From NCBI GenBank assembly GCA_000827265.1, contig KN834814.1, positions 1 through 64,000 of the forward strand: a stretch of DNA of 64,000 nucleotides. Reading direction: 5' to 3'. The DNA is from Collybiopsis luxurians FD-317 M1 (taxonomy: Eukaryota > Basidiomycota > Agaricomycetes > Agaricales > Omphalotaceae). This document shows, one piece after another, positions 21,687-33,642 of this stretch (position 1 is its first letter; each line of letters begins with the position of its first letter). The notes under the pieces were generated by a model, which worked only from the letters and a program-made list of their open reading frames with translations, searched no databases and was not told where the DNA came from. Position numbers and translations under genes: made by a program.

Positions 21687-24600
21687 TCAATAGTTTTGCA
21701 TTACTCGTAAGCTATCCAGATGCTCGGTCAACAATTCATCAGCTTCTGCTTCGAACTCGATATTGAAGACGTCTTCATCTGCTACCTCTATACCGCCACC
21801 CAAAAGCACTTGGCTGCGCGCCTCCAATATATCATGTTCTAATGGTCCCCACCCTGGCAGCTCTCTGCTAGCAGGAACACCTACCATTGCCCTTTCCCAT
21901 GTTGTGTACAGCCGGCATAGCTGTTGTTTCCATGTTTCGAACTGGTATTTTGTATTTGGATCTGTTGTTACAGTGAGATTTGAGTTGTTTATGCAGGAGA
22001 ACCTCATACCTTGAGTCTGTAGTACTGCTTGCATTACATGCCATTCCTCACTGAACCACTCCTGCATGGAGTCGCGTTCAGCTTGAAGAAGTTTTCTCTC
22101 CTCTTCGCATCGGTCTCTATCCAATAGAGACCTTATACCTGTACGGACATTCTCATCTGATAACCAGAGTGGTGGTGGCGCGTCATCATCATAGGATAAG
22201 CTGATATCCAGCCATATATCATTGTCAACATCCAGGTTGAACAGATTATCCAGATCGATCAGTTTTGGAGCTATGGCAGAATGGGGTGCTTTATGTTGGT
22301 CAATTAGTTGTCTCATGTCCTCACAGAGGGCATTGTACTTGCGAGCTAACACAGCGATTGCTGGTTCCCATTGTCTGACAGAATCTTGAGTGTGTTCATT
22401 GATGCGTTGCTCTGAAATTGCATCAGTAAAGTGTGTTTCAATAGGTACTAAACCCATCTTACCACTACGCTGTTTTCGATACGAATGCTCCAACCTATCC
22501 AGCTCAAATTTCCTCAAGCGTAAATGTTCTCGAACTTGCATCAAAAGAGCTAAGGCATTCATGCGTTTGTTCAGATAGTTGCTGTTGAGCAGATGGCATA
22601 TGGCGTCGTTTGCAGAAGCTCCTAAACTTTTCTCCTTTTTCGCAACCCGCAACTCCATCTTCTGCAGACCCTCTTTCGCTGATTGAAGCTCTAGTTCGTA
22701 AGTGGCAACATCCCATGCGGTCATCGCTGTGTTAATTATAAGATTGCGTAGATGAGATACTTTGTCTCGCAAGGCATCCCTGCTCTTTTGCAGGCATAAA
22801 ACCTCTTCAACGGCCACTTTACCCTGATTCTTCCATTGCCCTGAAGAGAGGGTTAAGCATTGGAATTGAACCAATATGAATACATACTAGGGAGGGGCTT
22901 GGTTTGAGCTTGTACCTGCTTCTCCCACTCGGCATATAGGGTTTCTTCATCAATTCTACAGGCGGCCAGTGCTTCTGCGGCATCTCTCCATTTTGCATCA
23001 CAAGCAAACTGTTTATGTCAGAGCCAAGCTCTGAGTTTGAATAGACCTTCTTCATTCGCAAATTTGAGTTGACTGTCGAGGTGGTACATGTGAACGTGGT
23101 ACTGGAGATGCTCATTTCGATGAGATCAAAAACAATGATTGAGATATAAAAAACATAGCGCACCCCTGCTACTTGTCTGTAAGCAATCAAGTGACTGAGA
23201 GAGTGCCACAATCGCTCAGCACCCTCACTGTCCGACAGTCCATAACCTAAAGTCTTCCGCGGGTGGTAGACAATCTGGCAGGGCCACTGATGACTGAAAG
23301 CATGAAATATGGAGATCGCAAAGGTAGTACAAGTCATATATGGTTTTAGGAAACCCCACTTGAGACAGCTTCGGTGAAGTTGACATGCGATATCATATAG
23401 TAACTTGACAATTACATCCGCAGGAAGGTGCTCAAAAAGCTTCCCCAGCAAAGCGAGGGAGTAATGTTGAGCTTCTCCAGCTGTATTCATGTTCACAGCC
23501 CAAAGCGGTCAGTTGTGATGACACAGAATGGCCATCTGCATGGTAACGTCGAAGAACTGCGTGCTCCCTTTGACTCTAGCTTCATCTGCAGCAGTGAAAC
23601 TAGCCAAACAGCCGTCCAACACAGACTTGGGTACTCGCATACCCTCTTCGAGATGATCGCCCTCTTCAGAAGATTGATTTGTCTTGCTTTGCTTGGGCAG
23701 ATGTGTGGAGTCGTTCTTGGTGCGAGTAGCGTTGATGTAAGACTTCCAAGCATTGACCTCCAACTCAGGAATGAAGAAGGTCCCGGGATGGGAACAGGCT
23801 GGGTCACATCCGCTCTTCTGGGCATTGTGCTTCTGAGTGAAGCAGGCATCCAGGCATACGATAACATTTGTCCTGTAGAATTGAAGAGAAAAAGAAAGGT
23901 AAATTACAGTGCATAGGATATACATCTATAACAGAACTCATGAATTAGTGCCACCAAAGCACAGCGGACAGCGCGCGCGCAAGTATTCGCTTGGCCATTG
24001 GAGAGGTGTTGGTGAAGTTTTTGCTTTGGAGTCAGAACTATTGGAGGATCGTGCTCATTTGCAAAAAGCGGGATGCTCATCCTCGAGATCTTGAAATCAA
24101 ACACAGCATTGCAGTTCACAATGAGGGTTCATTGACAGAACAGCTGAATCCTCTCCACCTTCATGTGTGAGTGGCTGCGCCGTTAGAGGTTGGGCGCAAC
24201 AATGGGATAAGGGAGGTAGAATGGTAGGGGTACAGCGAGCCTCTGGAATCAAAAGTAGTCGAGTTTCATTAATAATGGCCTTAAGCTCAGCGTTCGCCAT
24301 GTTGTGCATCGTAATAAACCACTGGAGGGCATTCGAGAACCTTCGTCTTAGAGGATCATCACCTGGAAGGCGATAACCCTGTGCGCCTAAGAAGTCGATG
24401 ACAGCACCGCACCATGCAGTGTAGTTGGGTGCTATGCGCAGAAACAACCTTCAAACAAAGTCTAGAACTCGAATTTCGATGGCGAGTGAGGGGTAAACAG
24501 GTGCGCAAGGGAACAGTCCGATGCGCACCAGTTGTTCTGCCACAGGAGAACAAGCGGATGCAAGTAACTCAATTTTTTTTGACTTCTGAGGACTGAATTT

Positions 24601-25149
24601 AGTTTTTAGGAGGATGCAATTAGAGATTTTGGACATGCTGTAAAATTGAACAACCCATATTGATAACACCCGGCTCTGGCAGCAGGAACAGGGTTCGGCT
24701 TGGGTCCTGAGAGGAGGATCATGACGCAGTGACTTTGTTTTTCATTGGAGTTCAAGATATGTATCCAAAAGGGCAGGGATGACATCGTTTATCCATCGGA
24801 GCGATGTCTTCTGACACTTCAAATGATACTTGCTGGGGGATGCGACGCTGGGAGTGGTGATAATTGTTTCGCTTGCTAAAGGAACAACAGAGAATGTTGC
24901 ATTGGTGGTCCCAGCATGCGCAATATCTTCCTCAGTCACCAGGCGATTGCCTCTGACACCAATCTGACCGGGAATTCTTGGTAGTCCAGGTGTTTGGGTG
25001 AGCGTAACACCATTTGGTAGCAGAACCAATGGATTCTCGCTGACCTTGTGATGCCCAGGAGGTGAACGGCGTTGCAGTGCATAAGAAGATTGTGTAGGAG
25101 GTGGTGGGGCAGAAATCTTCTGCTTTCTGAGATGCGGGCATACAGACAT
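21687..25149 (-). pseudogene. KDZ transposase, multi-exon, with premature stops
   Basis: DDE-type transposase of the KDZ superfamily. From the 5' end: first exon from ATG 25149 (MSVCPHLRKQK) to the RWINDVIPALLDTYLEL block; a CxC-type cysteine cluster associated with KDZ transposases (SACSPVAEQLVRIGLFPCAP near 24530, FLRIAPNYTAWCGAV near 24440); RARCPLCFGG near 23960; first catalytic aspartate in CLDACFTQK near 23850; second in TQFFDVTMQM near 23535; catalytic glutamate in LSDSEGAERLWHSL near 23230 after YDIACQL and FHAFSHQWPCQ; then a helical C-terminal region of 395 codons to TAA at 21687. An intron acceptor lies just before ACAAATGTTATC near 23873. A TGA at 23509-23511 stands where arginine (CGA) is expected, and a TGA near 24449 breaks DFV-RLF. 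The DDE residues are present, but the gene as read is broken. Confidence 0.85.
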
Positions 25150-25210
25150 GACTCGCGGGTGGGTTTGGGGGTGCGCTTGGCAATGGAAGGGAGAAGAAAT
25201 GATAGTTTAA

Positions 25211-25468
25211 GGTCATTCCAGACCACAAGACATGGAATTTACAATTATTCAAATAGATTAGAGTTGTTCGGGATCACCAATGTGATTAACATATTGTTCG
25301 AGTGTGATCGACAAAAGATAGAGCAGATAGGCTAGTTTAAGGTTGTTGCGGACCACAAAAGACAATTGCTGAGATAGTTTTAGGTCATTTCAGACCACAA
25401 AGGTTGAAGTTCGCTATTGTTTGAGGGTTCTTGGAGACCAAGAATGATGGTACCAGTCATTTCAGACC
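25211..25468 (-). promoter_or_regulatory. Cluster of five GGTC-N6-GACC dyads upstream of the KDZ transposase
   Basis: Copies at 25211-25224, 25341-25354, 25383-25396, 25426-25439 and 25455-25468. Consensus GGTCATTNCRGACC, often preceded by TAGTTTAA. They start 62 bp upstream of the transposase ATG. Single extra copies lie at 26599 and 27646, again upstream of minus-strand genes. The dyad form suggests a dimeric protein-binding site; role inferred. Confidence 0.6.
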
Positions 25469-25731
25469 ATGAAGGATAAAAAAGAATTGTAAACCATTTG
25501 TTACTCATAAATGCTATTATCAAGGTCAAAGCTGTTTATATGGAGTTTCTAAAATTGGAAAAGCATCCAGATTGGGAAAGGCAAAGCAGTTCCAATCACA
25601 ATGTGTATAATTGGAAAAGCATCTAAATCAGGAAGGTTCAAGCAATATCTAGCAAAATCTGGGTTACACAAAAAGAACTGAAAGCAGCTTGGGGTACACG
25701 GCTGTTTCCAAGTACAACTATTATGCATGCA

Positions 25732-26362
25732 CTATACGATATCTTTAAAATAGACCCCAGAACATATCCAGAACCAATCGTCCTTGTCCTTGTCGTAGTC
25801 CAGTTCACCCTCATCAATAGCTTTTATATCACTATCATGAACTTCTTTCTCTATGAAACTCAGCCTCCACCAATACATCGGAAACCGAGCTTGGAAAGCA
25901 TGCTGCAAAGTGCCCCATTTGCAGTCACCGATGGTTATGGACTCAAAAATCTTGCGCAGCACACTGAGAAGATGCTGAACCATTAGGTGGCATCCCTCGG
26001 GGTCGTATATCTGAAGCCACCCTGCGCAAGCTGTTGGATCCAAAGGAATATTGGGCACACCTTTGAAGGTACGAGTAAAATGCTTGAGGTTGGTCGCCCA
26101 CCGGTGAAAACATGTGTGAGCGACTCGGCCATTGTGTAGTCATGCAAGAGGAATGACGCGACGAGCATACGCGACCATCTCCTTTTCATCAGTACCATTG
26201 AGACATTCAAAGACGATATTGTGCCCAGGGAGGTTGTTCATTGAACAAATGGCATGGATGTTCGATTTACTCCTTTGTTTGAATGCAATGTTGATGTACT
26301 CTACCACAGTTCAGCATCGCTATGAAGAGATTCAGCCAGAACACAATAAGATTATGGAATGA
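25732..26362 (-). pseudogene. KDZ-element accessory gene, copy A (unknown family)
   Basis: Reading from about 26320: MNNLPGHNIVFECLNG, YARRVIPLA, then a TGA near 26145, LHNGRVAHTCFHRWATNLK, GVPNIPLDPTACAGWLQIYD, PEGCHLMVQHLLSVL, ARFPMYWWRLSFIEKEVHD and an acidic tail to the stop at 25732. The last half is a free frame of 108 codons. Copy B at 26.9-27.5 kb has the same blocks, so this is a true protein family. The pattern of W, H and C residues is distinctive, but I do not recognise the domain. The start codon is unclear. Confidence 0.6.
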
Positions 26363-26598
26363 CTCGACGTACAATCTTCTTGTGCACCACTTGTATGCGC
26401 GCACAAGACAAGGAAGAGTAAGGTCCAGGTCTTACTTTTTGGCAGTTTAGAGTCCAAGTGGGAGGCATAGTGCAGGAGGCGAGTGGTACGGGAGACTAGT
26501 TTTCATAGAGCTTTAAATACAAAAAAAGGACAATGTGGATTTGCGTTGCTCACCATTATCCATTTGTAAGACTCTGCCTATACGCCAGTATAGTTTAA

Positions 26599-26612
26599 GG
26601 TCATTGCGGACC
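26599..26612 (-). promoter_or_regulatory. Single GGTCATTGCGGACC dyad
   Basis: Exact dyad of the same family as the 25.2-25.5 kb cluster, preceded by TATAGTTTAA. It lies upstream of accessory gene copy A on the minus strand. Confidence 0.55.
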
Positions 26613-26871
26613 CTTTGTACCTACCCATCGACGACCGTATTTGGCCAAAGAGTTTCTGTGGTAATAATCCACTGAATAATCTGAGGACAATTAATCCTTT
26701 CTTAGAAAGATGCAGCAAGAAGAGGTTCAATAATATGATACAACAGGTACGCTACAGTTATGAGATGGACATTTAAGACAGATCATATGTGGTACCACCA
26801 TAAATCAGTAAAGTCAAAGCAACCTATATAAAATTATTCTATCGAATCTCGTCATAGTCCAAATGTCGCCA

Positions 26872-27590
26872 TTAATGGCTGATCTCTCTATCATGCACTT
26901 TCTGCTCAATCATACTGAGCTTCCACCAGTACATAGGAAAGCGGGCTTTGTATGTGCGCTGTGGAGGGGTCCATTCAAAGTATCCAATAATACCCAGGTT
27001 GCAAAGTTCACAGAGGATGCTAAGGAAATGCTGAAGCATAAGATCACAGCCTTCAGGGTCATATAGCTGAAGCCATCAGGTGCTAGTTTTTGGAGAGAGT
27101 GGAATATTCAGAACACCATTGAAGCTGTGAATGAATTGTTTGAGACTCATAGCCCAGTGGTCAAAGCACGCTCGGGCAACTTGATTGTGGTGTAAACGCA
27201 CTAGTGGGACCACTCAACGAGCATAGGATAGGAACCGCACATGATCGTGATGATCCCATTCAAAAACGGCCTGGTGCTTGGGGAGTTCATATACAGAGCA
27301 GAGGGGATGGATGCTCGATTGATGGGTGCTTTCAAATGCGGACTCAATGTACTCGACCACTGCATGGCATCGCTATTAGTACAAGTCAGTCAAATTACAA
27401 GGAGAGGAGGAAATCAGGTGACACACAAATTTGGATCGAATATTGAGCATGCGCACACGAGACTCATCAAAGTACCGTGCTGAGTGTGATTTAAGCATCT
27501 CAGGGGAAGAAGGCATAGCGTGGGTGGGCAGTGAAAGAGCAGAACCCAGATAGTCCTGAAAGGGGTTTATATATGGAGAAAAGACCATGC
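26872..27590 (-). pseudogene. KDZ-element accessory gene, copy B (paralogue of copy A)
   Basis: Minus-strand blocks parallel copy A: RLHHNQVARACFDHWAMSLK, then FNGVLNIPLSPKT, a TGA, WLQLYDPEGCDLMLQHFLSI, ARFPMYWWKLSMIEQKVHD, ending at TAA 26872-26874, so it lacks the acidic tail of copy A. Stops (TGA twice) and a frame change near 27215 break it. The two copies diverge strongly in protein but share order and spacing, so the tandem duplication is old, perhaps older than this insertion. Confidence 0.6.
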
Positions 27591-27645
27591 AAAACTGCTT
27601 TGCTTACTGAAACCAATCCCTGGCTAAACCGCCGTTGTAGTTTAA

Positions 27646-27659
27646 GGTCATTGCGGACC
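27646..27659 (-). promoter_or_regulatory. Single GGTCATTGCGGACC dyad
   Basis: Exact match to the copy at 26599; similarity extends about 15 bp upstream (CGCC-GT-TAGTTTAA). It lies just upstream of accessory copy B. Confidence 0.55.
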
Positions 27660-27884
27660 ACTTGTACTTATTGATTACTGCATTTGGCAATGGAAATTTT
27701 TGTATCTGAAGGTATTTTCCATTGAAAACAGCTTAGAACAATGATATTTTTGATTTACTACGAGACCAAAGTTAAAAATATCAATACCAAAACAAACAGT
27801 AGGTGGAGATATAGTATACAAATGTGACAATAGACCAGTGGATCACTCGAGAAGAATGCCAAAGAGACAGCAGTACACAGAAAA

Positions 27885-28653
27885 CTAATATGCAAAACAA
27901 CCTTTGGCTACATTCCAGATTCGACCATCAGGTTTAGTAATTAAAAGCTCTAGCTCAAAGCCCCGAGCATCTACAGCTGCTTGACAATCATACACATCCT
28001 GTAATGTCCAGGCCTTCTTTCCAAATCTTTGCTTATACCCAAACACTGGATGGTTTCACTCAAACTTGTTGTCGTCGTCATCCCACAAGGCTCGCAATGT
28101 GGAAATGAAGTGGATGATTATGAGATGGACCCCCTCTAAATCTGTTTGCCAGAGGAAATCTGTGATGATTTCAGGAGACAAAAAGTATCGTGGAGCATCG
28201 GGAAATGACAACACAAACACTGTTAGCTCCTCAAAAAGCATATTGGTCATCATTTGAGCTACTCTTGGGTTCCGGTATGCAGCTTCCTGCCTGACTTGGT
28301 CTGCATAAGACCAGATATCCTTGGCATACGCCTCTTGGAAAGAGGGCCAGTGGTTGATGAGGCTGTTATTGTGAGCCAGGATCCATGACCAGTCGATCAC
28401 AGCCGGATAGGTATTGAGCATCCATTGTGCATATGGATTGAGTATAAGCTGCATAAGTCTGATGAGTAAAGTATAAGGGCAGAAAAAGCTGCCACAACCA
28501 ACTTACCTTCATGATATTCTTGAGTTGAGCCGAAGACATGGATGATGGCGAGGAGGAAGAGATGACCTGCAGGAGACACTGTATATAGAAAAATTGGCAT
28601 TGTGCTCCTTGGATATCATCAGGGAGAATGCAGCGGGTGACACCGATAGCCAA
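27885..28653 (-). pseudogene. KDZ-element accessory gene C, two exons, one premature stop
   Basis: Exon 1 from ATG 28653 (MAIGVTRCILPDD) to 28507; a 58-nt intron with GTAAGT and CAG at 28449-28506; exon 2 from 28448 opens in phase 0 with LILNPYAQWML and continues through FLWQTDLEGVHLIIIHFIST to a TGA near 28058 (KFE-NHPVFGYKQRFG, tryptophan expected). The frame then stays open through CQAAVDARGFELELLI to TAG 27885-27887. The part LEGVHLIIIHFISTLRALW resembles PEGCHLMVQHLLSVLRKIF of copies A and B in pattern, so the three may be distant relatives. Function unknown. Confidence 0.6.
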
Positions 28654-29138
28654 AAAAGTTACACAATAGGCATAACACCCAAAATCTGTATCTCAGATCA
28701 CAATAAACGTGCAGAAAGATTGGATGCAGGCTGCAAGAATAGAGGATCGGTACATGGAGGAGAGAATGGTACTTCCAGTACCTAGGAACAGGGGACTTCA
28801 ATTTCCTATGGTTGATACCAGGCCTGCACTACAACAATGTAGAGGGAGTGGGGTTCCTGCTGTCACTGAAGAGGACAGCAACAACAACAGCAACAGTGAG
28901 ATCAAGGTAATTCTGGTGACTAGGGGAGGGCAACATCAATTTGCTATGGTCGATAGCAGGACAGCGCTGCAATGACGTAGATGAAGAGGGGTCCCCACTG
29001 TCATTAAATATGACGGCAAGGACAGCAGTGATGGTGAGGAGAAGTTCCTCCGCTGTAAATGGCAACAACGACGCTGACAACAGTGAGGACAGCAGGTATG
29101 CCAATGGTGGACTTGCAAAAGTGAAAGAAATCTTTTTT
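28654..29138. other. Stretch with no supported gene
   Basis: Has two related segments (ATGGTNGATANCAGG followed by GCNCTNCAAC near 28810 and 28945) and CAACAACAACAGCAACA runs. Overlapping ORFs on both strands show no motif. Confidence 0.5.
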
Positions 29139-29302
29139 CCCATGGGGGACCAGCCTGCCTTACTCTGGACAAAGTCCAGAGTTGCATAAGCAGGTCGGCT
29201 TGAGTGGCTTAGGGTATAAGCTGATAAACCGAGGAGCCGCTTCAGCCGAGCTTGCTTACATGACTCTGAACTTTGTCCAGAGTAAGGCTGGTCCCCCATG
29301 GG
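29139..29302. mobile_element. 164-bp inverted-repeat element
   Basis: Arms: CCCATGGGGGACCAGCC at 29139 and its complement ending at 29302. About 50 bp per arm pair, with a 4-bp indel and a few substitutions; the loop is about 60 bp. Outside, AATCTTTTTTCCC and AATGTTTTTTCCC stand on the two sides, a possible direct duplication overlapping the arm ends. It looks like a MITE nested in the KDZ element. Confidence 0.7.
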
Positions 29303-29597
29303 AATGTTTTTTCCCTTCATCCTTTCAAGACCATCATTCGTGTAGCGCTGCTCATCGGTAAGTTGGGCAGTGCAATGGATAGAGGGCGGGGATCAGTAAA
29401 TAGGATGATGAATACATTTGGATGACGCTGAGAATGTCTAAAGGATGTAAAGTGAGCATAAGAATGAGCTGAAAGAGAAAAGATACAGGGAGAGACCATG
29501 TCGGTTGATTCCAGTGTGCTCCCCCCCCATATATTTTCCATCTAATCATTGTACTGACCTGAATTCCCCTCAGAATCAATCCAAACCATTCAGAATG

Positions 29598-32500
29598 AAC
29601 CCTTCTGTCAGCTCCAGCTCTCATTCGAGGACAAATGAATTCAAAAAGGCAGGACTCTTTCCATTTACGGAAGCATATCCACTGAAGTTCATTTTGCAGG
29701 AAACTTCCCTCAAAAGATCCCTCAAACGCAGCAAGCCCGGAAACCTGTTTATTCTGGCTGAAGCGGAAGAAGATGATGATGAGGAGGAGGATGGATTTGT
29801 CGTACCTGACAGGGTAGATTTGGGGGAGGAGGAGGACGAAGCTTTTGAGAGATACCTAGCGAAGGAGCTTAGTGACTATGCATCCACTGAAGCGCCTGCT
29901 CCCACTTCTGACGGTACCTCGCGTATGTTCAAAGATGCGGATGGATTCTGGGTACCTAGCCTCTTTGATGATATTGAGGCACGGTATGCTCGTCCGGATG
30001 GATCTGAATATCATGGCATCCAATCTCCTACCCCTACTCCTCTATCTGAAACTCCAAATGTGAGCGAGGGTGTGACCGTCAGTCCAGACATGGTGTCTCC
30101 CCTGTCTCCTATCCATGAATCAGAATCTCCAAAAAGCTCTGCAGAGACAGACAGAGAAGGAGAAGAGGAGGCAGAGGCAGAGGGGGAAGGGGAAGAGGCT
30201 GCAAAGGTGGCAAAGGTGGCAGCGAATGAGGTAGAGGCAGGAGAGAAGAGGAGGAAGAGGAGGAAAAGGAAAGTGGAGGATGCGGATGCAATTTTTGAAG
30301 CTGACCCGGAAGTCAAAGTTGATCCTAGTCTTGCTGCATTCTATGAGCAGCTTTGAAGGATTCAATATGAGCATCCGGGCCCCACCTTCTTGTGGAATTT
30401 TACAACTTTCCATGTCCGATGTCATGTAAGTCACATTAGTTTCATTTGTATGTAGCATAAATCTGACCAGTACGTATAGAAAGGTTTTGAGAAAGCAATT
30501 ATTAGAACTATCCGATCTGACATTTTGAAGAATAATCCCTATCTATACAACCCTCATGCCACTGCGCTGCCAAAGCACCTAATCCTGACTGCATTTCCCT
30601 CTTATTGATGAAGATGGTTGTACTTGATGTGTTGGAACATGTTCCGGAACAACACCAGTCTTGCCATGTATCTTCATGGAATCAACAGATTTTATTTTCC
30701 GCAAATTCCCATCATTACAGCCTCCGCATCAGACGCGCACCCTTGACTGTCTCACAGGTCCAAACTGGGCTCCTTGAAAGGGAAAGAGAGAGAGACCATG
30801 TCCAACCACCAGGACGATGCCGCTTCTGCAAAATCATGAGAGCAGGTATATTCAAATGTCCCAGCTATTCAGCACTCAATGCAGTTAGAAATGCCTGTTC
30901 ATTATGCTGTCGCTGGGGTTACACCAGAGCAAGATCCCAAATCGAGTACTGGGCACAAATTTCACCCCAGAGACTGGGTCCAGATCAAGGGTGGCTACAA
31001 TGACGGAGATCTTGCTCTTGTGGCTGAGCCAGACCCGTGGATGGACTATGAGTCCTCGATGATACCAATTGTTCTGCCGCCGCGCCTTGCAAGAACCAGC
31101 GCCGACGCTCTTCGGTATGCAGCAATTTCAGGTAGCCGTCCACCTCCTGCGCCATTGTTCTTCGAGGAAGCCACTGCTCTTGGGGTTGAAATGAACTTCA
31201 AAGTTGTAATGCTCAACTGCTACTGGAGCAAATGTTCAGAAAAGTATCCGTGTGGTCATCTTCGAGGGTTCCTGTATGATGACATGTTATTCCACAGAGG
31301 GCTTCTGGCTTTGCAGGAAAAGCTGCGGGCTCTCGTTGCTCCTCCTTCTTCTGTGGATCCCAAGATTTTTGAAACCTTTGCATGTTCCCAGCATCCTGCC
31401 GTTCGAGGATCATGGCTAAATATGCCTATTCCTTCGACGTGGTCATTTTGCAAAGGAGATGAGGTTCGCGTCTTTGAACCTTTTGGTCCTGAATATACAG
31501 GCCATCTTCTCCCGGAAAGCTGTCATTGCACTGTTGGGATCATTCAAACGGTGCTACCTATGTCCTGCAAGGTAGCTTTTGGCCCCAAAGTCTTTTCCTT
31601 GCCCATAGTCCTCTTACAGAAGCAATTCGGTAACACAGATATTGTGTACATCCCCTCTATTGAAGGTCTGGGCCTAGTAATGGCTGTCGACCCTTCATCT
31701 TGCTCAGTTTCTGTTCTTTTGAATGATGCAACAATGCGGCGGTTAGAGCAGCAGGCCATAGAAGAAAATCTTACTTGTTCGCAGAATAACAAAACTTTCT
31801 CAACCATCGTTATCGAGCCGGTACAAAGCTTTACTCTGAATTCTGTGTACAAGGCTCTGTCCTCCACTGAGATCGGCGACTTATCCTCATCCCTAACTGC
31901 CATGATCCAGCTTCTCCCTTCTCAAAATTCATTGTCGCAAGAGTATCACACACGTCAAGCTCCATGGATTGGTACGGAGGTTATAGTTACAAAACACCTC
32001 ATTAGAAAGGGCTATCAGGGTGTAGTCATTGATGTTCAATGGGATGACACTTGCGTGAGTGGTTTGGCCATTAATGTTCGCTACAATATTGTGACGGCGG
32101 GAGACGAATGGTTGGACTTTGACATTATTCAAAATGCCCAGTAAGTTTATGTCCGCCTCATTGCAACTGGTTACTAAATTCCCTCATGCTTATCATTAGA
32201 TCTCTGCATTTTCTTCATGAATCGAAGGACTCCGGACTGGATAATTACTATAGATTCTGACCTGGCTACTCTCCTACTTATACAAAAGTTCAAGCCACTG
32301 CTATTCTAACCCTCGATATCCAGCGACATGCCAATATTCTCTATGATAAGGTTGTGAAGGCTGACGCCAAGGAATATGAGAACCAAGTCAGAGGTTTACT
32401 TCTTTTGGACCCCCCACTGCCTGAAAAGTGGATTCTCAGTCCAATGTGGCATTTATCTTTGCATGACTTGGAATTCTACATCCAGGTGCATCACGGCCCA

Positions 32501-33097
32501 TATGCCAGCAAGGACAACCAACTCGTCCACTTGGCTCTCTCTGATGGTAGACTCCAGGTTCAAATGTCCACCAAGAGAAATGACAAGAGAAGATCTAAGT
32601 ACGTTAAGATCACTGCAGAAGATATCCGCAACATTCCACCGAATGGAGTACGTACAAAGAAAGTCAGCCGGAGAGCAGCCGATGCAAGGGGTCTTTTCCT
32701 CATCGCTGATGCCAGCAATGTCAAACTTTATCATCACATCGGCAAACTCATTCGCAGAGTCCGCAACATTACCCATGATGACTCCGGCAATTTACTTGCT
32801 GAGGAAGGCCTCTACTTCATTCAGAGAGTCAACCTCTACCCCATCCCAGGGCGAGTTGGGTACGAGGAGGAAGTGATGGTTGACAAAGTGCCTTTCGCAA
32901 TTGAGTGGTCCTCTCTCTTACTTGTACATCTTTCAGCCAACCTGAACTTGGCTGGTAATAAGAAGATGTACAAAATTCGGACAAAGTTTGGGGGATGGAT
33001 GTTGGCTTGTGATGAACCAGACAGTGAGCAGAAGAGTCAGATTGCAAAACAGAGGAAGGGGGAGATTGTTGCAAGTGTCAGTGGACTTGCAGAGTGA
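29598..33097 (+). pseudogene. SPT5-like KOW protein gene carried by the KDZ element
   Basis: Reads like a transposon-borne relative of elongation factor SPT5. N-terminal part (ATG 29598, MNPSVSSSS) has an acidic block LAEAEEDDDEEEDGFV and ends in a lysine/arginine cluster. A poorly resolved stretch (30357-30880) with stops and probable introns follows, where SPT5 has its NGN domain. The 30879-32140 frame then holds repeated KOW-like units: FHPRDWVQIKGGYNDGDLAL, FCKGDEVRVFEPFGPEYTGH and WIGTEVIVTKHLIRKGYQGV. A 59-nt GTAAGT-TAG intron at 32141-32199 keeps the frame. TGA 32258-32260 (YRF-PGYS) is a premature stop; the frame then runs to TGA 33095-33097. Known SPT5 binds RNA polymerase II; whether this copy does is unknown. 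Confidence 0.65.
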
Positions 33098-33642
33098 ATT
33101 GAGAGAGCTCAGACAGGACGCAAAAAGACTCCTCCTCCACCTGCGCAGGATGGACCCGTCGATTGGGAGAATATATTGCTCTTGTAAAGTTTGACTTGGT
33201 GGCTGCGGACATTCTTTATGTATTTTCTATGCTGCATGTTTACCGATGGACTAATTCTTCACTATGCCCGCCCTTCAATATGATACTTTGCATATTAAAC
33301 AACAAGTAAACTAGATATAATGATATCTCATATGCGCCACTTTGACTTGATTTGGAAGCGAAGTAAGATTCCCAACCCCTGTTTTGGGAATGTAAGAAAA
33401 TAAGGTGTCCGAAATGATGTTAAACTACAGCACTCGGTGCACATAGGGTGTGCACTTTGTTCTTATAATGCGGATTTCTGGAAACCTGAAAAAGGAAAAG
33501 AAAATTCACAAAAAGACAAGAAAAAAGCTATTGTGCGTGTCGACTTTGCATGCTTGTTGACTTCTTACTGACTTAAACAGACTCAACTTCCTTTTTCTGC
33601 CTCATTCCCCCCAACCTGTCATTTCATCGTAACCATCAGATC
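33098..33642. other. Intergenic stretch between two KDZ-element genes
   Basis: No ORF. The part before 33643 is pyrimidine-rich (CTTCCTTTTTCTGCCTCATTCCCCCC-like), a common fungal promoter feature, so it likely holds the promoter of the next gene. Confidence 0.5.

Noticed and set aside
24414..24596. Plus-strand ORFs across the KDZ transposase
   Set aside because: The minus strand carries the conserved cysteine cluster and FLRIAPN blocks; plus-strand readings are shadows.
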